Part shown: positions 7,371 through 15,400 of the stretch, in pieces
Numbering within the stretch: the stretch's first letter is position 1
Layout: each line of letters begins with the position of its first letter
Assembly (NCBI RefSeq): GCF_022899245.1
Contig: NZ_JALJAZ010000001.1
Span: 1,085,501 to 1,149,500 of the forward strand
Reading direction: 5' to 3'
Source: Falsirhodobacter halotolerans
GTDB lineage: Bacteria; Pseudomonadota; Alphaproteobacteria; Rhodobacterales; Rhodobacteraceae
DNA length: 64,000 nt
Made by a program: the position numbers and the translations under genes
Notes under the pieces: generated by a model
Told to the model about the DNA's origin: nothing
The model's input: only the letters and a program-made list of their open reading frames with translations
Databases searched by the model: none

Positions 7371-7540
7371 CCAATCTCGTCAAAGCCATTCTGCACAAGG
7401 ACAACACGAGTGCGTTCGGTTTAACCTTTCCAGATTTGCCAGGATGCTTCGCAGCGTCCGACACATCGGACGGTATCCCCACTGCTGCCAAGGAAGCCTT
7501 GGATCTGTGGCATGAGCAAACCCGGGACCTTTCCCGCTAG
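7367..7540 (+). CDS. HicB-like N-terminal domain, short form
   Basis: This 57-residue product has the HicB signature: a short first strand, then FGLTFPDLPGCFAASDT and an alpha helix with AAKEALDLWHE. Full HicB antitoxins continue into a DNA-binding domain, and this one stops 10 residues after the helix. No HicA toxin (double-stranded RNA-binding-like, about 60 residues with a catalytic His) is next to it. A run of nine C follows the stop. Either this is a stand-alone HicB fold or the remnant of a longer gene. Confidence 0.6.
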   Translation: MTNLVKAILHKDNTSAFGLTFPDLPGCFAASDTSDGIPTAAKEALDLWHEQTRDLSR

Positions 7541-7853
7541 CCCCCCCCCACGTCCGGCGCAGCAGGTTTAGCAAAACGCTGATCCGCCATTCGCTAGACG
7601 CGGGATACCACGGCGCGGGCAACATTTAGCCGTAGCCCAACGGCGCGGAAACTCATAGCTGGATAGCCTTTTCCGAGTTCCTGTAGGCGTAGCAATAAAG
7701 GCAGCAAATATATTTCCACCAGATTAATGTGCTATTAAGGGCACAAATGGCGCTTATATCCCCTTAAGGGACGATTAACCTTCGCTCACAACCTCAGATT
7801 GTTGACGATGGAACCACGAACCCTCGAACAATCAGTCAGTAGCGGAAATCATC
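7541..7853. other. Intergenic region upstream of the Hint gene
   Basis: About 310 bases without a convincing gene. It holds a C9 run (7542-7550), the palindrome CCCTTAAGGG (7761-7770) with a second TTAAGGG just before it (7735-7741), and a GGCGCTTATATCC stretch between them that resembles the promoter at 6912-6922. On the minus strand 7594-7719 is open for 41 codons from a GTG and contains an HTH-like peptide (FRAVGLRLNVARAVVSRV) with no ribosome site, possibly a gene remnant. Confidence 0.4.
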
Positions 7854-8900
7854 ATGGCAACTTTCGACTTTGTGTACCTTGGCAACAGAGGTGCGGACAA
7901 CGCGGCCCTCATTGGAGAATACGGATCCGCCGATGCCCCACTTCTGGAGACCAACATTTCCCCTACAACGTTCGGCGGCCCAGACACCAGCAACCTCAGT
8001 TCAGGTGACGCGCTGTCTTATGTGGTGGACGGTGCAAACGTTTCATCCACAGTCGCGTCGGTTCGGCGATATAATTCAGAACTCACTCTGACGGATGGCA
8101 GTGTCCAGACAGTGAACCTCTTCCTGGTGCAGACCGCGGCGGGGGATGTACTGATGGTACCCGGCAGCCTGACTGCTCCGTTCTTTGCCGATGGAGCAGG
8201 CCTCGTTTCGGTGGAAGTTCTTTCCTTTTCAACGAACGCCGGGGGTGTAACAAATATTACGCCTACCCAATGGGCCTGCTTCGTCAAGGGAACACACATC
8301 GAGACGGACAAGGGCAAGGTGCCGGTCGAACAACTCAGCGTTGGTGATCTGGTCATGACGGCCGATCATGGCCTGCAACCCATCAGATGGATCGGTTCCA
8401 AAAAACTGGACGGTATTGATCTCAGCGAAAGCACAAACCTTTACCCGATCCGGATCCGTCGCGGGGCGCTCGGGGATGGCCTTCCGACCTCCGACCTGCT
8501 CGTGTCTCAGCAGCACCGAATTCTCGTACGCTCGAAGATTGCGATGCGCCTCTTCGGGTCCTCCGAAGCACTCGTCGCGGCAAAGCACCTGACGCTGCTT
8601 GAAGGCATCGAGATTTTCGACACGACGAAGGAAGTCGAGTACTTCCATATCCTGTTCGATGGCCATCAGGTGATCTTCGCGGAGGATACCGCCACGGAAT
8701 CGCTGTATGTCGGGCCGATGGCACGGCAGGGTGTTGGGCCTGAAGCTCTGGAAGAAATTTACTCCCTTTTCCCTGAACTCCGCAACTACCGCGATGGCAT
8801 ACTGCCGCAGCCGGCAAGGCCGTTTATCCCCAGAAAAGTCGCTATGCAGATCGTGCACAAACACATCGAAAAGGAACGGTCCATGCAACCCGCAGCGTGA
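7854..8900 (+). CDS. Hint-domain (hedgehog/intein-like) protein
   Basis: The protein has 348 residues. Residues 1-140 are a beta-rich N-terminal region beginning with a Y-L-G-N-R motif. The Hint module starts at Cys142 (WACFVKGTHIET), continues through VPVEQLSVGDLVMT and LVSQQHRIL, and ends with FHILFDGHQVIFA. Such proteins are abundant in Rhodobacterales and are thought to self-process at the Cys; the natural function is unknown. It lies between lysis and tail genes in opposite orientation to the late operon, so it is a cargo gene. Two other Hint-type genes occur in the chromosomal part (41602-42573 and from 63768). Confidence 0.85.
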   Translation: MATFDFVYLGNRGADNAALIGEYGSADAPLLETNISPTTFGGPDTSNLSSGDALSYVVDGANVSSTVASVRRYNSELTLTDGSVQTVNLFLVQTAAGDVLMVPGSLTAPFFADGAGLVSVEVLSFSTNAGGVTNITPTQWACFVKGTHIETDKGKVPVEQLSVGDLVMTADHGLQPIRWIGSKKLDGIDLSESTNLYPIRIRRGALGDGLPTSDLLVSQQHRILVRSKIAMRLFGSSEALVAAKHLTLLEGIEIFDTTKEVEYFHILFDGHQVIFAEDTATESLYVGPMARQGVGPEALEEIYSLFPELRNYRDGILPQPARPFIPRKVAMQIVHKHIEKERSMQPAA

Positions 8901-8976
8901 CATACGTTCGTTTGTTGCTGCTCTGCATCTATACTTGAAGCCAAAATCAATGGGCGCATGATTGTGCCCATTGTGC

Positions 8977-9576
8977 TCACTCGCGTGATAGCAACTGATA
9001 CACGACCGTATCCGTCCGATCGAATACGGTCTTGCCGTCACAGTCATATTCCAGCGCCAGATAAAGTTCGATCCGACCGGGGCGCAGGTTGACCGGCGGG
9101 GCCAAGCGCAGCCGCAGGCGGGTCTGTTGTTCGGCCAGGCGCTGCGTGGCGGCGGGGATCGCAGAGCCGGGGGTCATCACGCCCCCGTCTTCGGTGAACA
9201 GCGATTGCCCCCCGAGGAAGTTGCAGCTGGCCCCGAGTGTCGTGCGCTCAATCACCAAATTGAACACCACCTCCTCTCCGACGTGCACCGGCTCGGTGAC
9301 GTAGCTGAGGCCGCGCGGCTGGCGGATCACCCGGTCATCGCCCGTGGCCTGCGCCACCTCGCCGCGCAGTTCCGCCACCTCCAGCGATATGGCGGCAACC
9401 TTTTCCGGCACCTCGATCATGGCCGAGGCCCATTGGGATATGGGCGTGAAGATCAGCACCACCACCGCCCCCGTGGCCCATATGACGAACCCGGTCAGAG
9501 CAATGATGATGCGGTTCGAGAGATAGGCCCATGCCTTCGCCAGCCACGCGGGCGGAGCGTTCGTCCGATCCGTCAC
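8977..9576 (-). CDS. Phage membrane protein, hypothetical
   Basis: This 199-residue protein starts at GTG 9576, overlapping the previous stop (GTGA). Residues about 22-45 form one membrane helix (IIIALTGFVIWATGAVVVLIF), then a short coiled-coil-like stretch (VPEKVAAISLEVAELRGEVAQA), then a beta-rich domain with a Cys pair (GASCNF and YDCDGK) that may be disulphide bonded outside the membrane. It ends the tail operon. Function unknown; a superinfection-exclusion or tail-accessory role would be guesswork. Confidence 0.6.
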   Translation of the reverse strand: MTDRTNAPPAWLAKAWAYLSNRIIIALTGFVIWATGAVVVLIFTPISQWASAMIEVPEKVAAISLEVAELRGEVAQATGDDRVIRQPRGLSYVTEPVHVGEEVVFNLVIERTTLGASCNFLGGQSLFTEDGGVMTPGSAIPAATQRLAEQQTRLRLRLAPPVNLRPGRIELYLALEYDCDGKTVFDRTDTVVYQLLSRE

Positions 9577-9899
9577 GCCACCGCCCCCACCACGTTCACG
9601 ACCAGATACCCGCCATTGGGCACCGTCTCGATCGCCCCATCCGCGCGAATGATCTCGAACTCCGCCTCATGCAGCCCCGGCACGGCGGTGTCGTCGTCGT
9701 GCCAGAAGTAGACGACTACGTTGTCCTCCCGGATCTGGCAGGGCTGGCGGTTCACCACCACCGGCCCGCCGTAGGGGCGCCGCATCGAGAACGTCACCCG
9801 GTCCCCCAAGCCCAGGTCGATCAGCCCCGCCGCCGTCTCCACCACACGGGCCAGCGCGGGCGAGGTATCGCCCTGCTTGATGGTGAATGTGTCGGCCAT
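9573..9899 (-). CDS. BppU-like N-terminal domain phage protein
   Basis: There are 108 residues from ATG 9899 (GAGGGGCACC upstream). The start, FTIKQGDTSPALARVV, and the order of strands with VTFSMRRPYGG and HEAEFEIIRADG resemble the small beta-sandwich domain found at the N-terminus of baseplate upper proteins, where it docks a fibre onto the tail. Here it is a separate small protein. It lies between the glycine-rich tail protein and the membrane protein and is coupled to the latter. Confidence 0.55.
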   Translation of the reverse strand: MADTFTIKQGDTSPALARVVETAAGLIDLGLGDRVTFSMRRPYGGPVVVNRQPCQIREDNVVVYFWHDDDTAVPGLHEAEFEIIRADGAIETVPNGGYLVVNVVGAVA

Positions 9900-9913
9900 G
9901 GTGCCCCTCGATG

Positions 9914-10954
9914 TCATGTGAAGCGCCGACCCGGATCACGGGTCCGGCTACGGCTGTGTTCGGCACGGGCCACGCGGCCCCGGATGATGTAAGGAAGGGC
10001 AAGCCCCGCCACGACCGCCGCCCCCACCGTGGGGGCGGAGAGGCCCAGACCGGCCCGCCGCAGGGCGAGGGCCGAGGTAGAGGCGCTGACCGCGCCCATG
10101 GGGACCAGCACCGCCACGCTGCGCACCGCGCGGGCCAGTGCGGCGGCGGCAGGTGCGGGCATTGCACCCGTCACCCCCGCCGTGCGCACGGCATGTCCAG
10201 CCCCCGCTCCCTGCGCCGCCGGAGTGGCCACGCCGATCGTCAGCGTCTGGCGCAGCACATAGCGCACCAGCACCACGCCCGATTGCGCGGCATAGGGATC
10301 GATACCCGCCCCGCCGCCCGCGCCGGGATTGGTGAAGCCCTCGGGGCGCGACAGGGGCGTTCCGTTCTCCACCGATCCATTGCCCCCGGGGGCCAGCACC
10401 CACCGCGCGCTGGTCCAATTGACCACCACCCCCGGCGCACCCGCTCCGGGCACACTGTAAGCCGCATCCCCGCCCGCTGCCGTTGTGGACCCGCCACCAC
10501 CGCCCGCCCGTATTCCGCGCCCGCCACGCGAATTGCGGCCGCCATTATTGCCGGGGTTGCCGATACCACCGATGGTGATCGGGACGTTGCCGCCAGTGCC
10601 GCTGGACCCGCTGCCGTTACCGCCATTGCCGGAATTGCCGCCACCCCCGCCGGGGGCGGTCAGGCCGAAGGCCGAGGTGGTCCCCCCAAGCGCGGCGGCA
10701 GCCGAGGGCGCGGATCCCACGGTGATCGCGATGTCCCCCGGCGCGATGTCGAGCCACCGGGTCAGGAGATAGCCTGCGCCGCCACCGCCGCCTTCCGGGG
10801 CCGATGATCCCGTGCCTCCCGCGCCGACCAGTATCACCTCGGCCCGCCCCGCGCGCGTGGCGCGCAGGGTGCCCGACACGGGCAGGACGCCCACGCGATA
10901 CCGGATCGGCCCATCCTCAACGGTGGACCAGCTGCCTAAGCTTTCGTCAAACAT
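9914..10954 (-). CDS. Glycine-rich tail protein (probable adhesin)
   Basis: The protein has 346 residues from ATG 10954, which has GGAGG 6 bases upstream and overlaps the previous gene by 8 bases. The centre (about residues 45-220) is packed with glycine runs such as GGGGGAGY, GGGGGNSGNGGNGSGSSG and GGRGIRAGGGGGS. This resembles the polyglycine sandwich tips of receptor-binding tail adhesins (T2-like gp38). The C-terminal third is Ala/Val-rich and may be membrane-like. Position next to the tail fibre supports a host-recognition role. Confidence 0.6.
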   Translation of the reverse strand: MFDESLGSWSTVEDGPIRYRVGVLPVSGTLRATRAGRAEVILVGAGGTGSSAPEGGGGGAGYLLTRWLDIAPGDIAITVGSAPSAAAALGGTTSAFGLTAPGGGGGNSGNGGNGSGSSGTGGNVPITIGGIGNPGNNGGRNSRGGRGIRAGGGGGSTTAAGGDAAYSVPGAGAPGVVVNWTSARWVLAPGGNGSVENGTPLSRPEGFTNPGAGGGAGIDPYAAQSGVVLVRYVLRQTLTIGVATPAAQGAGAGHAVRTAGVTGAMPAPAAAALARAVRSVAVLVPMGAVSASTSALALRRAGLGLSAPTVGAAVVAGLALPYIIRGRVARAEHSRSRTRDPGRRFT

Positions 10955-11120
10955 CGGCATCCTCCACCGGCGGATTGGGATCGATGAATTCACCGTCGCG
11001 ATAGAGCCAGCCGATCCACGCGCCCCCGGTCAGGGGGACGTGATCCGGCCAGTCGGGCGTGGCCGCGTCCGCTTCGATCACGTTGACCACGATCCCGCCC
11101 TCGATGCGGGCCAGCTGCAT
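10947..11120 (-). CDS. Small tail-region protein, hypothetical
   Basis: This 57-residue protein starts at an ATG that overlaps the previous stop by one base (TAATG). The sequence MQLARIEGGIVVNVIEADAATPDWP, with W..GWLYRDGEFIDP near the end, is like short phage proteins that follow tail-fibre genes and describe a single beta-rich domain (fibre-assembly type). Function is not established. It overlaps the next gene by 8 bases, so the group is translationally coupled. Confidence 0.6.
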   Translation of the reverse strand: MQLARIEGGIVVNVIEADAATPDWPDHVPLTGGAWIGWLYRDGEFIDPNPPVEDADV

Positions 11121-11497
11121 TAGCCCACCACGACGTTCGAGGCGGGCACGGTCAGGGTGATCGAGGTCACCCGCGCTTCCTCGCCATTGGTGACGGTGGG
11201 ATTGGGCATGATCGCCTCGCCCCCACCGTCCGGCGCGCTGACCGGGCCGCGTAGCACCCACGCCCCCGTGCTGTCGCGCAGTTCGTAACTGGAGGCGATG
11301 CCGGTGGCGGTCACGGGGGCATCGGCGGGCAGGCCCGTGGCCGAGATCACCCCGCCCGCCGCCGCATCGAAGGCGAGGTTCGGCAGGGTGAAAAGATCGA
11401 CCCCGCCCGCATCGCGGAACACGGTCACCCCGCCATAGAGGCGGGTGCGCAAGGTGTCGGCCAGCGCATTGCGGGCCTCAAGAGACAGGTCGGGCAT
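11120..11497 (-). CDS. Phage tail-region protein, hypothetical
   Basis: This 125-residue soluble protein is all-beta by appearance, with repeated Gly/Ala/Asp turns (GGVISATGLPADAPVTATGIASSYELRD) and the strand-rich end ITLTVPASNVVVG. Proteins of this type are found near tail-fibre genes of Rhodobacterales prophages; a structural role is likely but unproven. It follows an internal hairpin terminator and is coupled by TAATG to the 57-residue gene. Confidence 0.55.
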   Translation of the reverse strand: MPDLSLEARNALADTLRTRLYGGVTVFRDAGGVDLFTLPNLAFDAAAGGVISATGLPADAPVTATGIASSYELRDSTGAWVLRGPVSAPDGGGEAIMPNPTVTNGEEARVTSITLTVPASNVVVG

Positions 11498-11516
11498 GGG
11501 ATAGGCTCCAGATATG

Positions 11517-11543
11517 AAAAAGCCCGCCGGGGGCGGGCGTTTT
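11517..11543 (-). terminator. Hairpin terminator inside the tail operon
   Basis: On the minus strand GCCCGCC pairs with GGCGGGC around a 3-base loop and is followed by TTTTT. It lies between the small coiled-coil gene (ends 11548) and the gene starting at 11497, so it would reduce expression of the last tail genes unless the late transcript is antiterminated. Confidence 0.6.
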
Positions 11544-11547
11544 GGGA

Positions 11548-11742
11548 TCAGGCGGCGGGCGCGGGATCGGGCGGCGTGTCGGTGATCGGCTCGCCGCCCA
11601 GTTCCTTGATCCGGGCGTTGGCGAGGGCCAGCTTTTCCGCCATATCGTCCAGCGTGATGCCCAAGGTCAGGCAGCGCTGTTCCAGCTGTTCTTTATGCCA
11701 CTGCAATTCGCGGTTCTGTGCGACGATGCCCTTGACGCTCAT
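11548..11742 (-). CDS. Small coiled-coil phage protein
   Basis: This 64-residue protein is largely one predicted helix (residues about 5-48, with heptad-like Leu spacing in LQWHKEQLEQRCLTLGITLDDMAEKLALANARI) and a proline-rich tail (DTPPDPAPAA). It overlaps the previous gene by 4 bases. Function unknown. Confidence 0.55.
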   Translation of the reverse strand: MSVKGIVAQNRELQWHKEQLEQRCLTLGITLDDMAEKLALANARIKELGGEPITDTPPDPAPAA

Positions 11743-11978
11743 TTCGTGGTCTCCTTCGTGGTGGTGGCCGTCTTATCGGCGGCAGGTTCGGCGGTGCTGG
11801 CCGGATCTTGGACCGCGCTGTCATCGGGATAGGCGTAATCGACCACGCCGTCGCCAAACGATCCGCATCCCACGCCTTCCGCGTTATAGAAGCGAACGCC
11901 CGAGCCGTCGCGTTCCTCGCGCACGGCGTCCGCAAGGGTGATGACCCGGCCAGTTTTCAGATGCACCTTGTAGCCCAT
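11739..11978 (-). CDS. Small phage protein, hypothetical
   Basis: This 79-residue protein has a beta-rich first half (MGYKVHLKTGRVITLADAV and VRFYNAEGVG) and an acidic, Thr-rich flexible tail (DKTATTTKETTK). The fibre gene cluster on both sides and the ATGA-type coupling to the next gene favour a real gene. I do not recognise a family. Confidence 0.5.
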   Translation of the reverse strand: MGYKVHLKTGRVITLADAVREERDGSGVRFYNAEGVGCGSFGDGVVDYAYPDDSAVQDPASTAEPAADKTATTTKETTK

Positions 11979-12032
11979 GGGCTGTCCTTTCGTGGTGAAG
12001 CGCGGGCGCGGACCATTCCGCCCCCCGCGATG

Positions 12033-12446
12033 TCAGGACGACAGCGCCGCGCGCGCCGAAGCACGGCGGGCGATGATGTCGTCGGGCACGGGCTTGCCGC
12101 CCTCCGCCGCCCGGATGACCATCCAGTCGGTGTCGGCCAGATACGCTGTCGCCTTCGCGCGGGATTGCGCGTTGGATTCGGCGGTGATCTCCGAGGCGGT
12201 GCGCGGGTCCGTCCATTGCTCTTGGGTGACGTCGAACACCGCCCACGGGCCGGGGCGTGGGGGGTAGGGGATCAGTTGCCCGTCACGCACATAGTCGAGG
12301 AGCGGATCGGGGCGGCGATCGAAGGCGGATAAAGCAACGCATTCGCCCACCTCGGCATTCGCGATCTGCGCTGCGTCGATCGACACATGTGTGCCGCTGC
12401 CGAGGATGGCACCACCGCCCGTTTGAACAATGATGAACTCGATCAT
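12033..12446 (-). CDS. Tail-fibre assembly-like protein
   Basis: This 137-residue protein starts at an ATG overlapping the stop of the giant fibre gene (ATGA). Its C-terminal half (about residues 95-137) has the ADTDWMVIRAAEGGKPVPDDI..RR..R motif. This is the conserved W-x-V-x-R...G-x-P-x-P end of caudoviral tail-fibre assembly proteins and fibre C-termini. A chaperone or accessory role for the upstream fibre is the simplest reading. Confidence 0.6.
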   Translation of the reverse strand: MIEFIIVQTGGGAILGSGTHVSIDAAQIANAEVGECVALSAFDRRPDPLLDYVRDGQLIPYPPRPGPWAVFDVTQEQWTDPRTASEITAESNAQSRAKATAYLADTDWMVIRAAEGGKPVPDDIIARRASARAALSS

Positions 12447-15400
12447 TTCATAGATGCCACTGCCATGAGGTTGCGTTGCCCAAGGTTCAGCACGGGAGCG
12501 CCTTGCCCCCCGAACCACATCACCCGGATCGTGTGACGCCCCCGTCCGACCGAAAAGCTGGCCGAGACCGCCATGAAGTCCTGACGGTTGCCGACATCGC
12601 CCTGATTGCCGGTAATCCGCTCCCACCGGACATCCCCATCGCAGAGGATGCGGATCCCGAAGCCGGGGTTTCCGGTGCCGTCCTGATAGTAGTGCTGCCC
12701 CGTCCAGGAGACCGCGCACTCTGCCGGGGACGACACGTCAAACGTGACCGAGTTCGCCTCCCGCCATTGATTGCCCCCGCCCGTCAGAGCGGAAAACAAC
12801 GTTTGCGACACCGGCACGGTGACTTGATTGTCCCCAATGTTGAACGTCTGAACAGCCAGTGTATCAAGCGCACCATTTTGTGCGGTGATTGATCGAGCCG
12901 CCGTTGCGTTGGCTGTCACCGACCCCGCCGCCAGTTTGGAGGCAAGGATTGCCCCCGCCGCGATAGCATCCGCCGTCACGGAGGCGACATCGAGCTTGCG
13001 GGCCGTGATCGCCCCATCCACAATCAACTCGCCGCTGTTGCGCAGACGCATTTCGAAGCCCGCCAAATAGGCCCGCCCCGCCGTGGCGTCGTTGCCAAGG
13101 GTGATGTTCAGGGCGTTCACCCCGTCCGGCACCCGGAACACCGCGCTCCGCTCCGCCCAATTGGACGAGGTGAAGTGCGGCAGATCCCCGGCGGCGTAGG
13201 AGATGGACGCGAGGAACCCCCCGCTCTGATCCCCGATGCGAAGCTTGGAGTTGGCCGATTGCCCATCCCACGAGGAATCGCGCACCCCGTAGAACCGGAT
13301 GAAATACTCCGCCCCCGGCGTGACCGGGAACGAGGGCATCTCATAGGCTGTGCCCGACCATTCTCCGGCAACGACGATCGCCGCTTGGCCGCGATAGCCG
13401 GTCTGGCCCGACGCGCTGGACCAATCACCACGCCCGCCATTCGCCCCCGATCTCGGAAGGAAGGGGCTGGTGGCCAGCGCGTCCGCCCCGTCGAACAGGT
13501 TCTCCAGATTGGAGACAGCCAGCTTCGACGTGGCGATGGCCTTGGCGGCGATCTGTTCCGCCCCCACGGCCCCTGCGGCGATCTTGGCCGCCGTGATCGC
13601 GTTGGCGGCGATGGCCCCCGCCGTGACCGAGTTTGCCGCAAGGGCATTCGCGCTCACGCTGCCCGCCGCCAATGCCCGTGTGGTCACCGCGTCGGTGGCG
13701 ATCTTGTCGGCCACCACCGCGCCCGCCGCCAGAAGCGCCGTGCTGATCGAGGCCGACTGGATCTCGCGCGCCGTGATGGCATTGGCCGCGATCTTGTCCC
13801 CGGTGATGGCCGAGGCCGTGATCTTGGCCGTGGTGACCGCCAGAGCGTCTAGCTTGGCCGTGGTGATGGCCCCGCTGGCGATCTCGGCCGCAGTGATCGT
13901 CCCCGCCGCGATGGCCGCTGCCGTGACGGCATTGGCCATGAGCTTCGCCGCGGTGATCGCGCCGTCCACGATCAGTTCGCCCCCGTTGCGCAGCCGCATC
14001 TCGAACCCGGCCAGATAAACCGTGCCCGAGCTGCCGCTGTTGCCGAGGTGGATGTTGAGCGCATTCACCCCGTCCGGGACGCGGAACACCATGCTCCGCT
14101 CCGTCCATGTGGAGGAAGTGAAGTGCGTCACATCGTTCGCGGCGTAGGATAGCGAGGCAAGAAAGCTGCCGTTCTGATCCCCGAGCCGCAATTTCGAGTT
14201 GCCCGATTCCCCGTCCCAGGACGAATCCGAGGCGGCGTAGAACCGGACGAGATACTCCGCCCCCGGCGTGACCGGGAACGAGGGCATCTCATAGGCCACC
14301 CCGGACCACGATCCCGAGACCATCAGCGCCGATTGGCCCCGATAGCCGGTCTGTCCGGCGGCGTCCGACCACGCGCCCTGACCCCCATTCGCGCCCGCGC
14401 GGGGCACGAAGGGGCTGGTCGCCAAGGCATCCGCCCCGTCGAACAGGTTCTCAAGGTTCGCGATCGCCAGCTTCGTCGCATTGATCGCTTTGGCCGCTAT
14501 GGCATCCGCCCCAATCGCCCCGGCGCGGATATGCCCCGCCTCGATCGCATTGGCGGCAATCGCCCCCGCCGTGACCGCGTTCGCCGCCAAGGCCAAGGCC
14601 GTGACGCTTGCCGCCGCGAGCTTGCCTGCCGTGACCGCAAACGCCGCCAGCGTGTCGGCCACCACCGATCCGGCGGCGAGGATGGCCGTGCTGACCGATC
14701 CCGCCGCCATCTTCCCCGTGGTGATCGCCCGGTCGGTGATCTGGGTGCCGGTGATCTGCCCGGTCAGCTTTGCCGCCGCGATGGCCGCGATCTGATCGTT
14801 GCCCAACTGCCCCGACACATCCGCCGCCGGAACGCTGGCCGTCCAGCCGCTGCCGGTGTTGCGGTAGAGCTTGCCGCCCTCCGTGGTCAGCGACACCACC
14901 CGCCCGAGGACGTGCGGCGCCCCCGGCAGGGAGGTGACCCGCTCGATCGGACGCAGCCCGTCCGCGAACTTCGACAGCGACAGGGCGGCGTCCGCGATCT
15001 TGTCGTTGGTGACCGCGCCCTTCGCGAGTTTCCCCGCCTCGATCGCCGCATCCGCGATCTTGCCCGTGGACACCGCCCGGTCGGCAATCTGCACCGATCC
15101 GATCTGGCCGGTCAGCTTCGCCGCCGCGACGGCCGCGATCTGGTCGTTGGTTAGCTGACCGGTGACGTTCACTGCAGGGACATCGGCGCTGTAGCGGGTG
15201 CCGTCCCATGAGTAGAGCTGCCCCTTGAAGGTGATCGTGGTGGCGGTGCGGATCGTCGGAAGAGTGTCGCCCTCCACGTTCTGGATCAGCGCCAGCCCCT
15301 GGGCAATCTTGGTGGCGTCGATCGCCCCATCCGGCACCCCGGCGAAGATCGTGGTGACCCACGCCTTGCCGTCCCAGCGATAGAGCACCGCCTCGGGCAT

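Noticed and set aside
12900-15200. Repeated short units that look like a CRISPR array at a glance
   Set aside because: They are in-frame repeats of a fibre protein, have no fixed spacer length and no direct repeat of constant sequence.
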